From positions 33,900,021 through 33,964,020 of the forward strand of contig JBCFYV010011164.1 of assembly GCA_039000515.1 (NCBI GenBank): a stretch of DNA of 64,000 nt, written 5' to 3'. The position numbers and the translations under genes are program-made. The notes below the pieces were generated by a model. The model ran no database searches. It was not told where the DNA came from and saw only the letters and a list, made by a program, of their open reading frames with translations. This document shows, one piece after another, positions 1 to 47,095 of the stretch. This DNA comes from Timema cristinae (taxonomy: Eukaryota; Arthropoda; Insecta; Phasmatodea; Timematidae). Every line of letters begins with the position of its first letter. Within the stretch, counting starts at the first letter, position 1.

Positions 1-89
1 CAACAAAGTGTTAGGGACTCGATTTAAATATTAGCTAACAACAGTTTAATCCGTCATGTTTGTGATTGTACTGAGAAGATTGTAACACA

Positions 90-330
90 CCTCGGTGGCC
101 ACATGGTCTAACTCACTAGTCTCGCTCTAGACTAGACTGCCGAGGACGAGGAGATCGTGTTTCGCTCTCGGTTGGATGTACTGAGGTTTTTTTTCACTAA
201 ATGTTTTAACACTCTCTTTCCACAAAAATGCGGGTGCGCTTCACATAAATTACAATTTCCTCATATAAGAACCCATTGGAATAATTAGTACATGGACGTA
301 TGACCCGAACGAGTAGTAAGGCGTGGTGCG
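90..330 (+). mobile_element. SINE family B copy
   Basis: tRNA-like head (CTCGGTGGCCACATGGTCTA) followed by the body shared with the copies near 37.2 kb and 57.6 kb (a T-run, CCACTCTC-like block, AAAATGCGG). It ends in the tail GACCCGAACGAGTAGTAAGG that family A also carries. Confidence 0.6.
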
Positions 331-580
331 TTTAGACTATACAAGTTGTAAAAGTTGTGTTTTGAAACAATGTTTTACAACGTGTTGGAAAATCAATTGA
401 AAAATGTTTGAAAACATTGTAGTCTTAAAACAAATTTCATGTTTTACATGTTACACGTTTCCCGTTGGGTGGTGGTAAAGATCAAAGAAACATTTAGGTT
501 TAAAATATTTTGCACAAATAGAGGACAGTTTGTACAGTCGAAAGTTACTGCTAATCCTTCTCAACTGGAATAGTATCCCT

Positions 581-850
581 CTGTGTTAGGGTCCGGGTTC
601 AATCCTCGGTCCCGGCACAGATTTATCTGATTATCAAACCCTTCCTTCACCTGACAAAACGTGTATTAATCACAACTTGTGAATGTGGGGAATACCAGGT
701 CTCCACCGTGATTCGGATTCAACATTAAACTGTAGGTCCTCCATTTCATCTCACAATCACCCTACCATTACACATTAGCGTGTGTATAACCCTAACGGGT
801 AGTAAGACACGGTGCTAATAATAATAATAATTAATAATAATAATAATAAC
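581..850 (+). mobile_element. SINE family A copy, 5'-truncated, with target duplication
   Basis: Starts inside the tRNA-like head just before the B box GGTTCAATCC and runs to a (TAA)n tail. The 9-bp direct repeat AGTATCCCT (572-580 and 851-859) is the target-site duplication. Confidence 0.8.
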
Positions 851-2230
851 AGTATCCCTAAATTATATATTCTCTCTATATAGTCAATTATCATCATCTT
901 ATATATAATTTGATAAGCCCGTTTCCAGTAATAGAACTTATAAGAAAATGGCTGAACAGATTTTGACAAATGAACACTCATTTTAAAGGTTTGAGATCCA
1001 GGATGCAGATAAAAATAGTGGCCTAAAACTAAAACCCAATATTCATTATTCATAGCGAATATACCACGTTTTCCTTTTGTGTGGGTAGTGACTCATCTGT
1101 ACAATCTTTATTTGTGTAAACTACCATGGAAACCATGTTTCCGGTAAATAAAATATTTCTCTTTGGTTAAAAATAACAGCAGTTAGACAATTCTTACACA
1201 AGTGGCTTTGTGCAACAAATAGATAGAGAGCTGGGAGAGGGATAGTTTTAAAGCTATCAGCGTGGCGTGAAGGGGGACAATATATTTTTTTGTTATCCAA
1301 ATTATATATGTAAAATTGACAGCCTTTAATGACTCAACTTCTAACTATAGAGTCGAGTGAGGGCTTATTACAATAATATATCTTTTCCCAATAAAATATT
1401 TCGAATACATTTTAGGGCAATAATCTGCACATACCACTACGACGATCCACTCGTATTTAAAACACGCTCAAAGTTTGGGCTGGTCATCCGAACAAAAAAA
1501 ATGAAACTGCTATTAGTTCTCAGCCAACAGGTCAAGGTCATGTTGGAGATCAGATCACAGGTCACTCACACAGCAGTGATCTCTAGCTAGTTAAGATGGA
1601 CATCGAACCCAAAACCATCTTTAAGCCTTTTATCGCCGCAATGAGGACATCCTTCTCAGACGCCAGGATGCAGACTGACTGCAACTTGTTTAATAATGGC
1701 ACTTTTCATTTTCTATATTTTACAAAATCGTGTGTGGATCAGGCAGGTTTGGGGGGATTATTTTCATACAGTGATTATGCCCCCTTATGTAAGGAGTTTT
1801 TTTAAGGTACAAGACAGCTATTAAAGACATACATCAATGGGCTCGTGAACAAAATGTTAAACTAATCTAGTCTAATTTACCGGAAACGGAGAGTTCGGGG
1901 TTTAAGCCTTGACCCAATGTAATGAACTAATTTTCCCTTGTGTTTTCATTTGCCACCATATAAATCTATCGTCCTCGACCCTACTCTACTTGATTGAAAT
2001 GTAGGCCGATATATACTGTATGGGTAGGCAGAATCTGGAAATTTTAGCTGTGGTATTTCTTAGACAAATATTTGGAATTCGATTTCGGAAACCAGGTGTA
2101 ATTTTTCATCAAATTTAATTATTAAACGATGACTAAAACAAAATAAGAAATCTTTAAATATTACTATTTCTAAAATATATTTTAGCCATCTTGTGTTTTC
2201 ATTTTTTTTTTTAATTCATTTAACAATTGT
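851..2230. other. Upstream flank without recognisable gene
   Basis: AT-rich, with short open frames that show no codon bias or recognisable domain. I see no feature here. Confidence 0.5.
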
Positions 2231-2519
2231 AGAGGTCTATGGGTAAGGTGTCGGACATCTATGCTGGAGTCTGGGGTTCAATCCTTGGTCCCGGCACAGA
2301 TTTATCTTATTGTCAAACCCTTCCTTCACCTCTGACAAGACGTGTATTAATCACAACTTGTGAATGTGGGGAATGCCAGGCCTCCACCGTGGTTCGGATC
2401 CCACGTTAAACTGTAGGTCCTCCATTTCACCTCACAATCACCCTACCATTACATATTAGCGTAACTGCGTACAACCCGAACGGGTAGTAAGAAGCAGTGA
2501 TAATAATAATAATAATAAA
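2231..2519 (+). mobile_element. SINE family A copy
   Basis: Head with GGTCTATGGGTAAGGTGTC, B box GGTTCAATCC, the longer body variant (GTATTAATCACAACTTGTG), tail ACCCGAACGGGTAGTAAG and (TAA)n. Confidence 0.75.
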
Positions 2520-2604
2520 TTAAGACTAAACTATATATTTTGGACCAAAATTAAAACAATAGAAATGAGTAAAATAAAATTAACAAAATATTTTTAAAAA
2601 ACTT

Positions 2605-3345
2605 TTTTTTAGCATTACCATTCCGTACTAATTTCGAGTCCATTATCGATTTGAAGGCATATCTCCAAGATAACTGCAGAACCAGGTTCCACATTTATAT
2701 AGAGTCGTCGTATAATAATACAACTATTATTCCCACCATGTGTTCTAGCTCTGCAGATTCAAATATGGAAACTGTGGTGCCTTAAAATAGCGCCCAACAT
2801 ATCTGTATTAGGTTTATATAGTTTAAGGGCAATCAATCTGAAAATAACGGCAGAACCAGGTTCCACGACCATACAGGGTCTCTTTATACACATATAACTA
2901 TAATAGCCACCATGTGTGCTCATTCCGCAAATTCAAATATAGAAACTGTGGCCACTTAAAAATGGCGGTAGTTTAGAGAAGTAATATCTAACTCTAAATA
3001 CATATAATTCGATAATAACGGCAGACCCAGGTTCCACACTTATGGAGGGTCATTCTAGACATATAGATTGATGATCCTCGCCATGTGTGCTCATTCCGCA
3101 GATTCAAATATAGAAACTGTGTCACCTTAAACCGGAGGTCGCACCGTGCTAATTTCGAGTCCATTATCCGTTTGAAGGCATATATCCAAAATAACGGTAG
3201 AACCAGTTTCCACACTTATGTAGAGTCGTCGTATACATATAAAACTATTATTCCCACCATGTGTGCTAGCTCCGCAGATTTAAATATATAAACTGTGGCG
3301 CCTTAAAATAGCGCCCAACATATCTGTAATAGGTTGCGCTACTCT
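2605..3345. repeat. Degenerate tandem array of about four 165-205 bp units
   Basis: Four successive units carry the same blocks: ATAACGGCAGAACCAGGTTCC, CCACCATGTGTGCT, CCGCAGATTCAAATATAGAA and ACTGTGG. Approximate units are 2605-2810, 2811-2975, 2976-3135 and 3136-3345. The outer units resemble each other more (shared AATTTCGAGTCCATTATC and TAGCGCCCAACATATCTGTA) than they resemble the inner two. The array ends about 570 bp before the FEM1B start. Confidence 0.75.
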
Positions 3346-3910
3346 AATGCCATCTATTAGAATTTTTGGAACTAAATTTTTGCTTGGTTCCATATATTTT
3401 TCTAATGTTGGTTATAAAACGTTTATTTTATTGTGGAATGTGGATGTGGTGGACTTCTGGGAACTTAACAGGATCTCTGAAGGGATCTTGTAAAATATTT
3501 GATTTAGGCAGTGATTTCATTAATCTACGTTCTAAAACAAGATTGATAAAAGGAAATAGGCTTAAATGTTCAAAGGTTAAATATCTTAATTTAAACTCTT
3601 AACAATGTTGCTGTGCCAATTTTAGAGGACGGTGTATTAAATCAAGTGCTAAAGACCTTCGAGTTTGAGTGATTTTACTGCATGCGTAGTTTGTGTTTTT
3701 ATACCAGTCCAAAAGGGGAACATACGTGTTAAGAAAGAAAGTGACCAGCTATTTTACACAAACTTAATTCAAACAAAAATATTTCGTTGCAATATTTAAA
3801 AAAACACCTGAATGGCCGATGTGCTACATTGCTTTTACTTTGTTGCTTAAAATAGAATGTGTGTAATACCTTACTTTGAATAATTTATTAAAGTAATAGC
3901 GTTGTTTCCA
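3346..3910. other. FEM1B 5' flank
   Basis: 565 AT-rich bases before the first FEM1B ATG. This must contain the 5' UTR or an upstream splice acceptor, but I see no convincing TATA box, CpG island or initiator. Confidence 0.4.
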
Positions 3911-38153
<34,243 letters not shown>

Positions 38154-38488
38154 CATCACTAAAAAGACGGTAGATGGAAATAAGTAGGGCTGTGATCATA
38201 ACAATGAACTCGTGTTGATTGATTTTTTTATTATGATTTTTTTTTACTTTAATGTCTTTTTTTTTTGTTTATTGGAAACTAGTCTAAAGTGGAAGGCTAA
38301 ACTGGCAGAATTTCATTCAAATCTACATAGAAACATTTTGGGGAGCCACGTGTTGAAAAATCACCACTCAGTGTATCCAGACAAAACTACTGTAAAATGT
38401 TCAATTTATTTTTATTTTTTTCCCCCCTAGACTATTATCAATTAATCATTTTTAAAGTGATCCCTTATTTATACTGATAACTAATAAA
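38154..38488 (+). other. FEM1B 3' UTR with candidate poly(A) signal
   Basis: After the stop codon come about 330 bases without a gene. AATAAA at 38483-38488 is the first good polyadenylation signal I see. Later AT-rich signals exist, so the true 3' end could lie further on. Confidence 0.4.
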
Positions 38489-39689
38489 GTTACAACAACT
38501 TGCTGATCATTTTGGAAAACAATCGTCCTTGTTGGCACAGTTTTGTTAAATATTGGTTTAAAGCTTTCTTGATTTATATTATAAAAGTATTTTCCAACGA
38601 ATCTACAATAATACTCATTTATTTATTTACTATGAATATATTTTACCTCATGTCATTGGTAATTTTAATTTGTTTATTGATAATTGGGGTGTGCAAGGAC
38701 TTGTTTATTTAAGTTCAAATCTTGCATTCATATTTGTTCTAACTCAACTAAAGATTTTTTTAAGATACAAAATTTTTGTGAGTTCTTAAAGTTCCTACAT
38801 TTGTCCCCATTCAAGTAAACAAGGCTTTGTTTTTTTTAACTATTTATATTTTTTTGTAAATGTTCACACAATAACTATTTTTCAAGTGTTTTTTACTATG
38901 TTGTGTGTTGTGTGTGCGTGCGTGTTTTTCAATAGAAATTAACTCTAATCCAGTTTTTCATAATTGAGTGATGAAATCTGGTTTACTTACATCATAATTT
39001 TGTTTATTTAATACCAGAATATATTTATTAATTGAATTAAAAAATCTTTTCACCCCTCTTGAAGAGTTTCTATAGGACAAAAAATAGGTTAAAGGATTAG
39101 GTTTTAAAAGTCAATTTTCTTAGAGGCCTACTGGTGGCACCTTGTTAACATATTAATTGTTTTTTCCATTAAAGTCTATGTAATTTATTATGTATCATGC
39201 AACAATAGTCACCGTGTTGAAGTTAAGTGGTAAAGAGCACACCATATGTTGTGGTGATAATTAACTATTTCATATCTTTAGTCTATTTGTTACATATCAT
39301 CCAATTTAAGCTGTGGGACGGTTTTATAAAGGCGGTTTAGGTAAAAAAAAAACGAGTTTGGCTTATCCTCCGATCAATATAGTAACAATTAATAGGCAAG
39401 AATTGTAACTAAAAATATGTTAACATATTTTAAGCACATTTTGGGATTTGCAACGGCTTAAATATAAAACCTTATTGATATGGTCTAACTTGGTTTGATT
39501 CAAGTTATTGAATTGAATAATATAAAATTCAAATGAATATTTATATTATCAAAGGTTCGCAGGCTCCTTGTTTTCAAACATCCCTGATAATTATGTTATG
39601 CAATGATTAAATAGATTACAACATTTTACAATGCCAAATATATATATATATATATATAAAACTTTTTTTTTTTTACATCCATTACTGTT
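38489..39689. other. 3' flank of FEM1B
   Basis: AT-rich, no gene seen; a short (TA)n tract at about 39640-39658. Confidence 0.5.
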
Positions 39690-40140
39690 TTCACTCTGGC
39701 AGGGTCAATTTGGTAAAATGCCTCCATCTCTTTCTGTCCTTCCACCAATCTTCCTCCCTTATTCTTGTCCATTCTTCTCTACTCCTTTCTTTTCCTTGAT
39801 ATCCCCTCCAAACATCAAATACATCATTCTCCTTTGGATCCCTTTTTTCATTTCCCAACTGTGGTTCGGATCCCACGTTAAACTGTAGGTCCTTCATTTC
39901 ATCTCACAATCACCCTACCATTACACATTAGCGTAAGTACGTATAACCCAAACGGGTAGTAAGACGCGGTGCTAATAATAATAATAATTCATTTCCCAAA
40001 CTCCACATTTCTTCTCCAATTTGTTTCACTCGTGCTTCCAGTCACTGTAGTACCAATATTCAATGTTCTTATTCATAGTTTATGGTCAGCTCTATTTTCT
40101 CTCCAGCATTTCACTTTATTTGTTTGGTTTGGTTCACCGG
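39690..40140. repeat. Dispersed repeat E, copy 2, interrupted by a SINE
   Basis: GGTCAATTTGGTAAAATGCC and CTCCATCT match copy 1 at 17,430. The copy is split by the family A SINE fragment 39859-39987. Confidence 0.5.
39859..39987 (+). mobile_element. SINE family A 3' fragment with target duplication
   Basis: Only the last about 130 bp of family A (from CTGTGGTTCGGATCCCACG) plus (TAA)n. Flanked by the 12-bp duplication TTCATTTCCCAA (39847-39858, 39988-39999), so it was 5'-truncated at insertion. Confidence 0.85.
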
Positions 40141-40440
40141 ATTAATAAACCTGCTGTGGCCTACACCTGAGTAGTGGGGGTAGCCGCCTATAGGTTCTCA
40201 AGTAAACCTGTTTTTTGTGTAACCCTCACACCTCCGTCCCACCAAGCTGGGAGCCAACTGCCCAAGCCCTATTCCAAGCCGGTTGGTTTTGGCCCTGACC
40301 ATCTCCTACACCTGGCCTGGCTACTGCTAAAGTTAACCCCCAACCTCCACCAGGTTACTCAGGCCCTGGGGTACACACTTGGTGGTGAGATCAGGATCGA
40401 GAAGGAGAGCCTAAGTTGTACCTAAATTGTTACTGTGCAT
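40141..40440. other. GC-richer patch of unknown nature
   Basis: About 300 bases clearly richer in GC than the surroundings, with an 83-codon open frame (40174-40425) that I do not recognise. It could be the end of repeat E or part of a retroelement. Confidence 0.3.
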
Positions 40441-41965
40441 TGCGCTTCACTACCCTACTGGTACTCACTATTATGTAACATATGAAATTTGATCTCATAA
40501 TTTTTTATATGTCTATAAAAGTTTAATAGATTCCTTAAAAAGTGCACTCTGTACCAAAAACTAGTGAAAATAACCCTCTCATATAAAAAATAGTTCAAAA
40601 TAAATCATGATAAATAACACACTAACTTTTATTTCAACTTGAAAGACAATAGTTAAGTATTTCATTGACAAATTGCACTCATTCACAACACGAAAATGAA
40701 GCAGCCAAAATATTAAGCTATCACAAGATGTAGCGCGCTGAACTGTAGTTATCGCATGTGCTCAGAACATACTTGATCATTCTAGTTGACTGCATTTCTT
40801 AGACCCAAATCAATGATAAAGTATTAGATATTAGTCATTCTTGGCACCATTTTCATAACTTACAAATTGTGTTGCTTTTAACAACCCTTGTATTATATAA
40901 CTTTCTTGTTTAATGGTTAATAAACAGGTTTTTAGTAAGAAAGATAGTTACAACCTTATCATGAAAGAAAAAAAAGTTGGTTCAACTGATTTTCGGAGTT
41001 AATGATTTCTATTTCCTTTGACTATTGTTTATTGTTTGTATTGTATGATTACATTTGGATGATTGCGACCAAATTTAACTTAAACTCTTACCTCCTTGAA
41101 CATAACAATATATTTTGGTATGTATTAAGTTCCTCTTTCCCTTGTAATCTTTTTTCTTTTCAATTCTGATTTTTATCACATTTATACTTACTAATTTTAC
41201 TTTAGAAAATAAAAATGGAAACAAAAGGTTAACTTTTTTTTTTATATGCGGTGTTCATTATAACAATCCTACATTAACTCATGTGGCATATGAATGTTCT
41301 TAGGGTTGGTATTTAAGTTTGTCCCTTAATTGAGTTAAGTGATCAATAAACAGCATAAAATCTATCAAATATATATATTTTTTTCTTCAAAATAACTTTA
41401 AGTATTCACAGTAACATCAGATTTGTTTATACACTCTTTCCATTATAATTTTATTTTTAAGTAATAAAAGCCACTAAAATACCAAATCATTTAAAACTCA
41501 ACCAATTTATTTAGACAGACCTAATAAAAAAGGTGCATAGCACATTGATATATTTTAGGGGTGTACTGATGTGGATACCGATGAATCGTTATTGGGCAAT
41601 TATTGTGCATCTGCAAGTAATCGTAATCTAGTTAGGACTTTAGGGATCAAAATCGAAAGAGAAAAAAACAAGAAAAAACATTAATATACACACTGCATCT
41701 GGGTTGCGGACAATGCAAAGATTACATAACCAGATAAAGAAATGTAAGTACACACCATCGATAAATATATATATACACTACTATCATGTGTGGGTGTGCG
41801 AGTATTCTAAATTTCAAGTTCGTCTAGTTTTAGTAGTTTGAAATTGTTTCCTTTTGTCTGATTAAAAAGAGTATAACTTGTACAGCCACAATAAATTTAG
41901 TTTAAAATTGAAGTTGTTTGATCATAGCTCTTTTCACAAAAAAATAATTATAAAAAAACATATTT
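40441..41965. other. Intergenic, no gene seen
   Basis: AT-rich. TAGGGGTGTACTGATG at 41559-41574 resembles a hAT terminus, but no partner end is found. Confidence 0.4.
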
Positions 41966-42166
41966 CATTCAAAAATGAGGTGGCCCAATGGCTAGATAAT
42001 TTTATAATAAAGGAAATTGATAAAACTAAAGAAAGAGGGAAAATAAACTACTAAGAATAAGAATAAATTTGATGAAGAAAGCCCACCTAGGGAAAGAGGA
42101 AAGATGTGGGAAGAATCCAATGCACAAAGGTGACATCTTCTTCCTTTCTTCTGTCTTCTATAGTAG
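41966..42166. mobile_element. Dispersed repeat H, copy 2, inside a 14-bp direct repeat
   Basis: The segment from CATTCAAAAATGAGGTGG to CTTCTATAGTAG is flanked by AAAAAAACATATTT on both sides (41952-41965, 42167-42180), a likely target duplication. 41997-42166 is almost identical to 28,090-28,260. The left end carries ATTCAAAAATGAGGTG, inverted relative to the right flank of copy 1. Confidence 0.7.
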
Positions 42167-42652
42167 AAAAAAACATATTTGTAATCTTGGTTTATGTATG
42201 TATCTCTCTTAGAGAATTAAACTTGAAACTTTTGTGATACAAATTTGCTCTATGTATACCTCTAAAAAAGTTTTTATATTTTCATTCAAACTCGATTGAG
42301 TGGAAAATGCCTACTCGCATGCCTATACTATTATGTAATAACATAACATGTCCAAATTGTAAACCAAGTTCAAAGTTTAAATTAAATATTATGTTAGGTG
42401 ATATTTTCATTTGTGTATGTATAAATTAATTTTCTTTGTGAGATATATTGTTTGTGTTTTCAAATGTGTTACAAATAAAAGAAAATCCGAAAGAAAGACT
42501 ATAAACTAGTTTTAATCATTACCAAATAGTAAATGTGATAATTTTTCTTCCATTTCATTAGATTATGAAACATACAGGGTTGGCTCAGTACTAGTGCACT
42601 TGTTTGGTGGGCTCAGCTCTGATACTGAAGGTTAAACTTAAATTTTAACTAG

Positions 42653-42942
42653 TCAACCTCGGTGGTCTTGGGGTAAAGTGCCCGCCTCAAGACTCTATGT
42701 TCATAAGTTTGAACTCAGCCGGGGATGACAGATTTTTCTTGAGCGATAAAAACCATAGCACAACTTCCTTCGGAGGTTAATTAAAGCGGTCATTCCCATG
42801 TTGATTGTGGCATGTAAATAAAACCTGAAAGGTATGTGAAAATTCTTTTACTGGAAAAATTGGTTGACCCTTTTTCTTTCTCTCTCAGCTGATATCATCA
42901 CTTGTTTCAAAAAGTGCACATTAAAGACCTCAAATAAAGAAA
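42653..42942 (+). mobile_element. SINE family C copy
   Basis: Head AACCTCGGTGGTCTTGGGGT, body GCACAACTTCCTTCGGAGGT and AAGGTATGTGAAAAT, tail AAAAGTGCACATTAAAGACC, then TCAAATAAAG. Confidence 0.75.
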
Positions 42943-44275
42943 AATTTCAATTAATTCAGCTGGATTGTTTTTTCATATCTTTTTAAGATAAATCTCAGTA
43001 AAATTTAACTTTTAAGTCTCTCTTAAATCCTTACTTTATAAGTAAACATCTGACCTACATTGGTGGTCTCATGGTCTAGTGCAACAATTGCAACCTATAG
43101 GCCAGATTCGTCCCGCAAACTCATTTTATCTGGCCAGCAAACAATGTCGCACTCAATGTGTTCATAAACATAGACTAGTTACTAATTTAAATAACAAATC
43201 ACCTCAAAAAGTGAACAGAGGTTTTCCTTGAAGAGATATATTACATATTCCCAGAGAATGTTGATTTCCTGTTTGTGTCCTTTATATTATTCCTTTTAAA
43301 TGTGTCTTAAGTGTCTCGGCATTCTATATGATTTTTTTTTGTTGTTGCCGTTTTGTCCTAAGGCCACAAAGGCGTGCACCCACCAGTCCTCCCAACCAGC
43401 CCCAACTTATAACTCATCGTAGCCATGCAAAATTATTATTCACACTTTCATGACAATTTTATCTCGCTACAGTAATTTAAAGAAGATTTTTTTTTTTAGG
43501 TAATAGACCATGTTTTTGAAATAGCATGTAATCAGGCATGCGTCTCTCAGTTCCTTGTGTGAAACCAAACCCGCCAGACGGGTGTGGTTAGTAAGCCCTG
43601 TCTTTTCTGAGTGGGAAGAAGCTTTTCCATATGCACCTTAAGTTGAAAGCTTGAAAGTTGAGATATGTGTTGTATATAGTGTGAACCAGCAATATTGTCA
43701 ACAACCGAGCATGTTCCTGTGTCTTAAGGCTCATATTTGTGATTTGTATAGTTTGAGTGTTTCAATGTTGGGTAATTTTAGGATTGTGTTGATTTGTTAA
43801 TCGATGTGTTGTAACATTTTAAATTCAGGTACTTACACAAATATTTCAAGACCAACTCTTGATCTCAAAAGGGAATCAAAAGTTATTAGTTAAGCTAGGC
43901 CATGTCCTGAATTCTGCTTAGAACAAACAGAAACCAAGAAAAATGAAAAGCAAGTTTTCAAAAGGTAGCTCAATAAAAATGTTGAACTTGTGGCTGTGAC
44001 GTGGGAAATTCTTTGTACTGTTTTCCATTAACTTTTGAGGACGATGAACAGATCCACATTCCTTTGAGTGAATTTGCAATTTTTTATTTTTATGTGTTAG
44101 TATTTTTTTAAGTTTAAAACAATGAATTTTTAACAAATATTGCTGAAAAGTTTACTTTTAAATGTATTATTTAGAAATAACTAACTGAATCGCCCGTACC
44201 CTCCAGCTTCTAAAGCTATTGGTCTTTTGGTTTCCTCTTTTAGGAAGTTGCATTGCATGTTTTACACTCCTTGCT
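42943..44275. other. Intergenic, no gene seen
   Basis: A fragment near 43,060-43,200 (CATTGGTGGTCTCATGGTCT, then GGCCAGATTCGTCCCGC) looks like old SINE and hAT sequence, too short to classify. Confidence 0.35.
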
Positions 44276-44568
44276 GGTGACCTGGTAGTTTAGGGGTAAG
44301 GTGTCAAACTTTAGTGCTGGGGGTCCAAAATTTAATCCTCAGTCCCGGCACAGATTTATCTGATTCCCAAACACTTCCTTCACCTCTAACAAGACGTGTA
44401 TTAATCACAACTTGTAAATGTGTGGAATGCCAGGCCTCCAATGTGGTTCGGATCCCACGTTAAACTGTAGGTCCTCCATTTCATCTCGCAATCACCCACC
44501 ATTACACATTAGCGTAAGTGTGTACAACCCGAACAGGTAGTAAGACGCGGTGCTAATAATAATAATTA
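44276..44568 (+). mobile_element. SINE family A copy
   Basis: Full-length but diverged head (GGTAGTTTAGGGGTAAGGTG; B box changed to AATTTAATCC), long body variant, tail GTAGTAAGACGCGGTGCTAA, (TAA)n. Confidence 0.8.
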
Positions 44569-45148
44569 TGTTTATGTAGGTAATTTTTAAAAATAGTTTG
44601 TGATTGTGTTCATTGTGTTGTGTTCAAAGCTTTGCCGACTAAGATAAAATATTAGCAAAGGAAATAGTAAGTAGGCCCCCTATAAGTGAGTGTGGGGAAA
44701 GCTCTGGAAGTGGGTAAGCCCTTGAGATTAGGAAACAACAAAACCTTTCAAGTTGAAACTCTTCGAATGGTAGTTCTGATAACACATCCCAAATGAGTGG
44801 GCAAAGATATAAGAATCAGAGGATGGTGATAGGATAAGTAGAGGGAAAGAGGGGGAGACCAGCTATCAACCCCCAACTGGTTGCAGTTTGAGAACAGCTT
44901 GTCAGTAGGTAAGTGTGTGTTATAAATACTGTGACGTGTTAAAGCTTTTAGTTTGGTGAGCTTAGTATGTAGTATATACTTGTGGTTTTTTTTAGTTATT
45001 GGTAAATGAACAAAACAATCATATGTCTACTTTCGTTTTTAGTAGCAAAAGCCTTTAGAAAATGCAAACATAATTTGTCGGTGGTTAAAAATTGGTAGAT
45101 TTTTACTGTATTATTAGTGTTCTTTTATAGGCATTAATAATATCTATT
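44569..45148. other. Intergenic, no feature seen
   Basis: I see no gene or repeat structure here. Confidence 0.4.
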
Positions 45149-45424
45149 GGTGACCTGGTGGTCTAGGGGTAAGGTGTCAGACTTCTGTGCTGGCGGTCGG
45201 GGTTCAATCCTCGGTCCCGGCACAGATTTATCTGATTACCAAACCCTTCCTTCACCTCTGACAAGACATCTTGTGAATGTGGGGAATGCCAGGCCTCCAC
45301 CGTGGTTCGGATTCCACGTTAAACTGTAGGTCCTTCATTTCATCTCACAATCACCCTACCATTACACAGCGTAAGTGCGTATAACCCGAATGGGTAGTAA
45401 GACGCGGAGCTAATAACGATAATA
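45149..45424 (+). mobile_element. Full-length SINE family A copy
   Basis: GGTGACCTGGTGGTCTAGGG head, B box GGTTCAATCC, short body variant like the copy at 16,978. Probable duplication ATAATATCTAT / ATAATATTTAT on the two sides. Confidence 0.85.
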
Positions 45425-46079
45425 TTTATCAAATGTGAATGCTGCAGATCACACTACTAGATATATGATTACACATATGAAAACCGTTTTAAATTACTTT
45501 TGTATCTGTCAAAAAGGTGTCTTCCTATCCGAGTCTGACTAACCAGGGCCGTCGGCTACTACCCAAGGAACAGGCACGCCCCCCCCCCCCCCACACAACA
45601 CACCCCTCCTCCCTGCCATCTGTCACCCGTTTCAATACCTCTGTGTCTCACAGATATAAGAGTCAAAGCTTCCAATATATTTGAACATGATGGAAATGTC
45701 TGTATTTGAAAAAATGCACAAATTTTGACTATGTGGGCAGGGGTGACCTAAGCTTTGATCAAAGCACAAATTATTAAAACTCCAACTTTATTAGAGAAAT
45801 AAAAAAACTATCTAGAACTATCCAGATTGGGTCTATGGCAGCAGAACTTTATTTGTATAGAGGGGGTTGGGTGAAAGGTGATAAACCAGAAAGGGGTTTT
45901 GGGGGACTTGTCCCCCTTCCCTCAGGCCTAAATAAATCTAGGGGCCCTCCCCTAGTAAACGTTTTTAATTGGAAACACAAAGAATAAAGCAAAATGATGT
46001 TTTTACTTTGGGTACGAAGAGAACTTCATAGATGTAGAGTGGAAATAGTTTGAGATTAGAAGTTTGAAAATTTCCACAC
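45425..46079. other. Intergenic, with C14 run
   Basis: A run of 14 C at 45579-45592. Otherwise no gene or repeat structure seen. Confidence 0.4.
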
Positions 46080-47095
46080 GAGATAAGAGGGGGAAAGGTA
46101 TACGGAGGAAAGTGGCCCCTCAGACAAAGCTTCCTGTTGATTTTGGAGATTTCTTACGTGATTACAACAACAAAGAAGACATATTTTCATTTCTGGCAAA
46201 TGAAGTGCAAGTCGGTGAATAACCATCTGAAAAAGAAGTATACATAACATCTAGAAGATCTGTCTTCTCAACGGGGAAAAGGGAAAAAATGTCAGACACT
46301 GGCCATGACAAGTTTATATCATGATGTGCCTACACCTGGGTGCTTTAGTAAAAGGTGCATCCTCTACCTTGATCCGCACAGAGGTCGTCATATTTATTCT
46401 CTTAGGTATTTTCTCGGATATGTTGAAAAAGCAATCCAACATCCAGTTCTGGGTTGCCTTTGGGAAAGGGAAAAATTTCAGGTACTGTCACATTTACTGT
46501 ATTTACCAAGAGCTTGGCCATTACATTTCAAAAGCCCTACCCATTTTCCATGCCCTTACCTGTTCCAATGCACCATCAAAGTTTGGTGGCAAAGGAAGCA
46601 TTTCAGCTCGGAAAACTTGTAAATCAAATTCCGCTATTATAAAGGTTTTCTTTTCATGTGCCAGTGAACCTTATAAAACCGTGGACCCGATGACACACTT
46701 TTGCTCAAATAGAACGTTTCGTCTGTCTTCTCTTCTGTATGATCGTACATCGACTGTTGGGTTGAGTGAATGAGCTGAGACAAGATATAGTCAAGGGGAA
46801 AAGGGGAATCTGATGCAGAGCCTTCCACCTACTCGCAATGCATTTCTCCAACATGTGTTTCGTATAATGACCAAACTAGTATCTGGATTTCAAGTTTGTA
46901 TTTCCTGCAGAACATTCCCAATGATAAAGATTTTGGGTGGACAAAATCATATGACTGAAATTGGAAACCACGGTGGATGACCCTACCTGATGCCTCTAAG
47001 AGCTGCAGAGAATTTCTCAAATGTGCCTGCAGGACTCTAAGCACAAAGAGATGCCTTTTTAAGATTTCACAACTTTAATGCACAGCACTGTGCCA
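46080..47095 (+). pseudogene. Degenerate multicopy mobile-element-type gene
   Basis: Frame fragments match a large, mostly uncharacterised, repetitive invertebrate protein family. In order: WVAFGKGKNFRYCHIYCIYQ (46452-46511), ALPIFHALTCSNAPSKFGGK (46532-46591), LYDRTSTVGL (about 46735-46764), LPPTRNAFLQHVFR (46823-46864), then in another frame a cysteine-rich end (SCREFLKCACRT and a CTALCH block near 46995-47100). Several frame changes and stops break it. I recognise the ALPxFHALTGCDTxS and LPPT blocks from memory of such families; the enzymatic role is unknown to me. No terminal repeats found. Confidence 0.55.
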
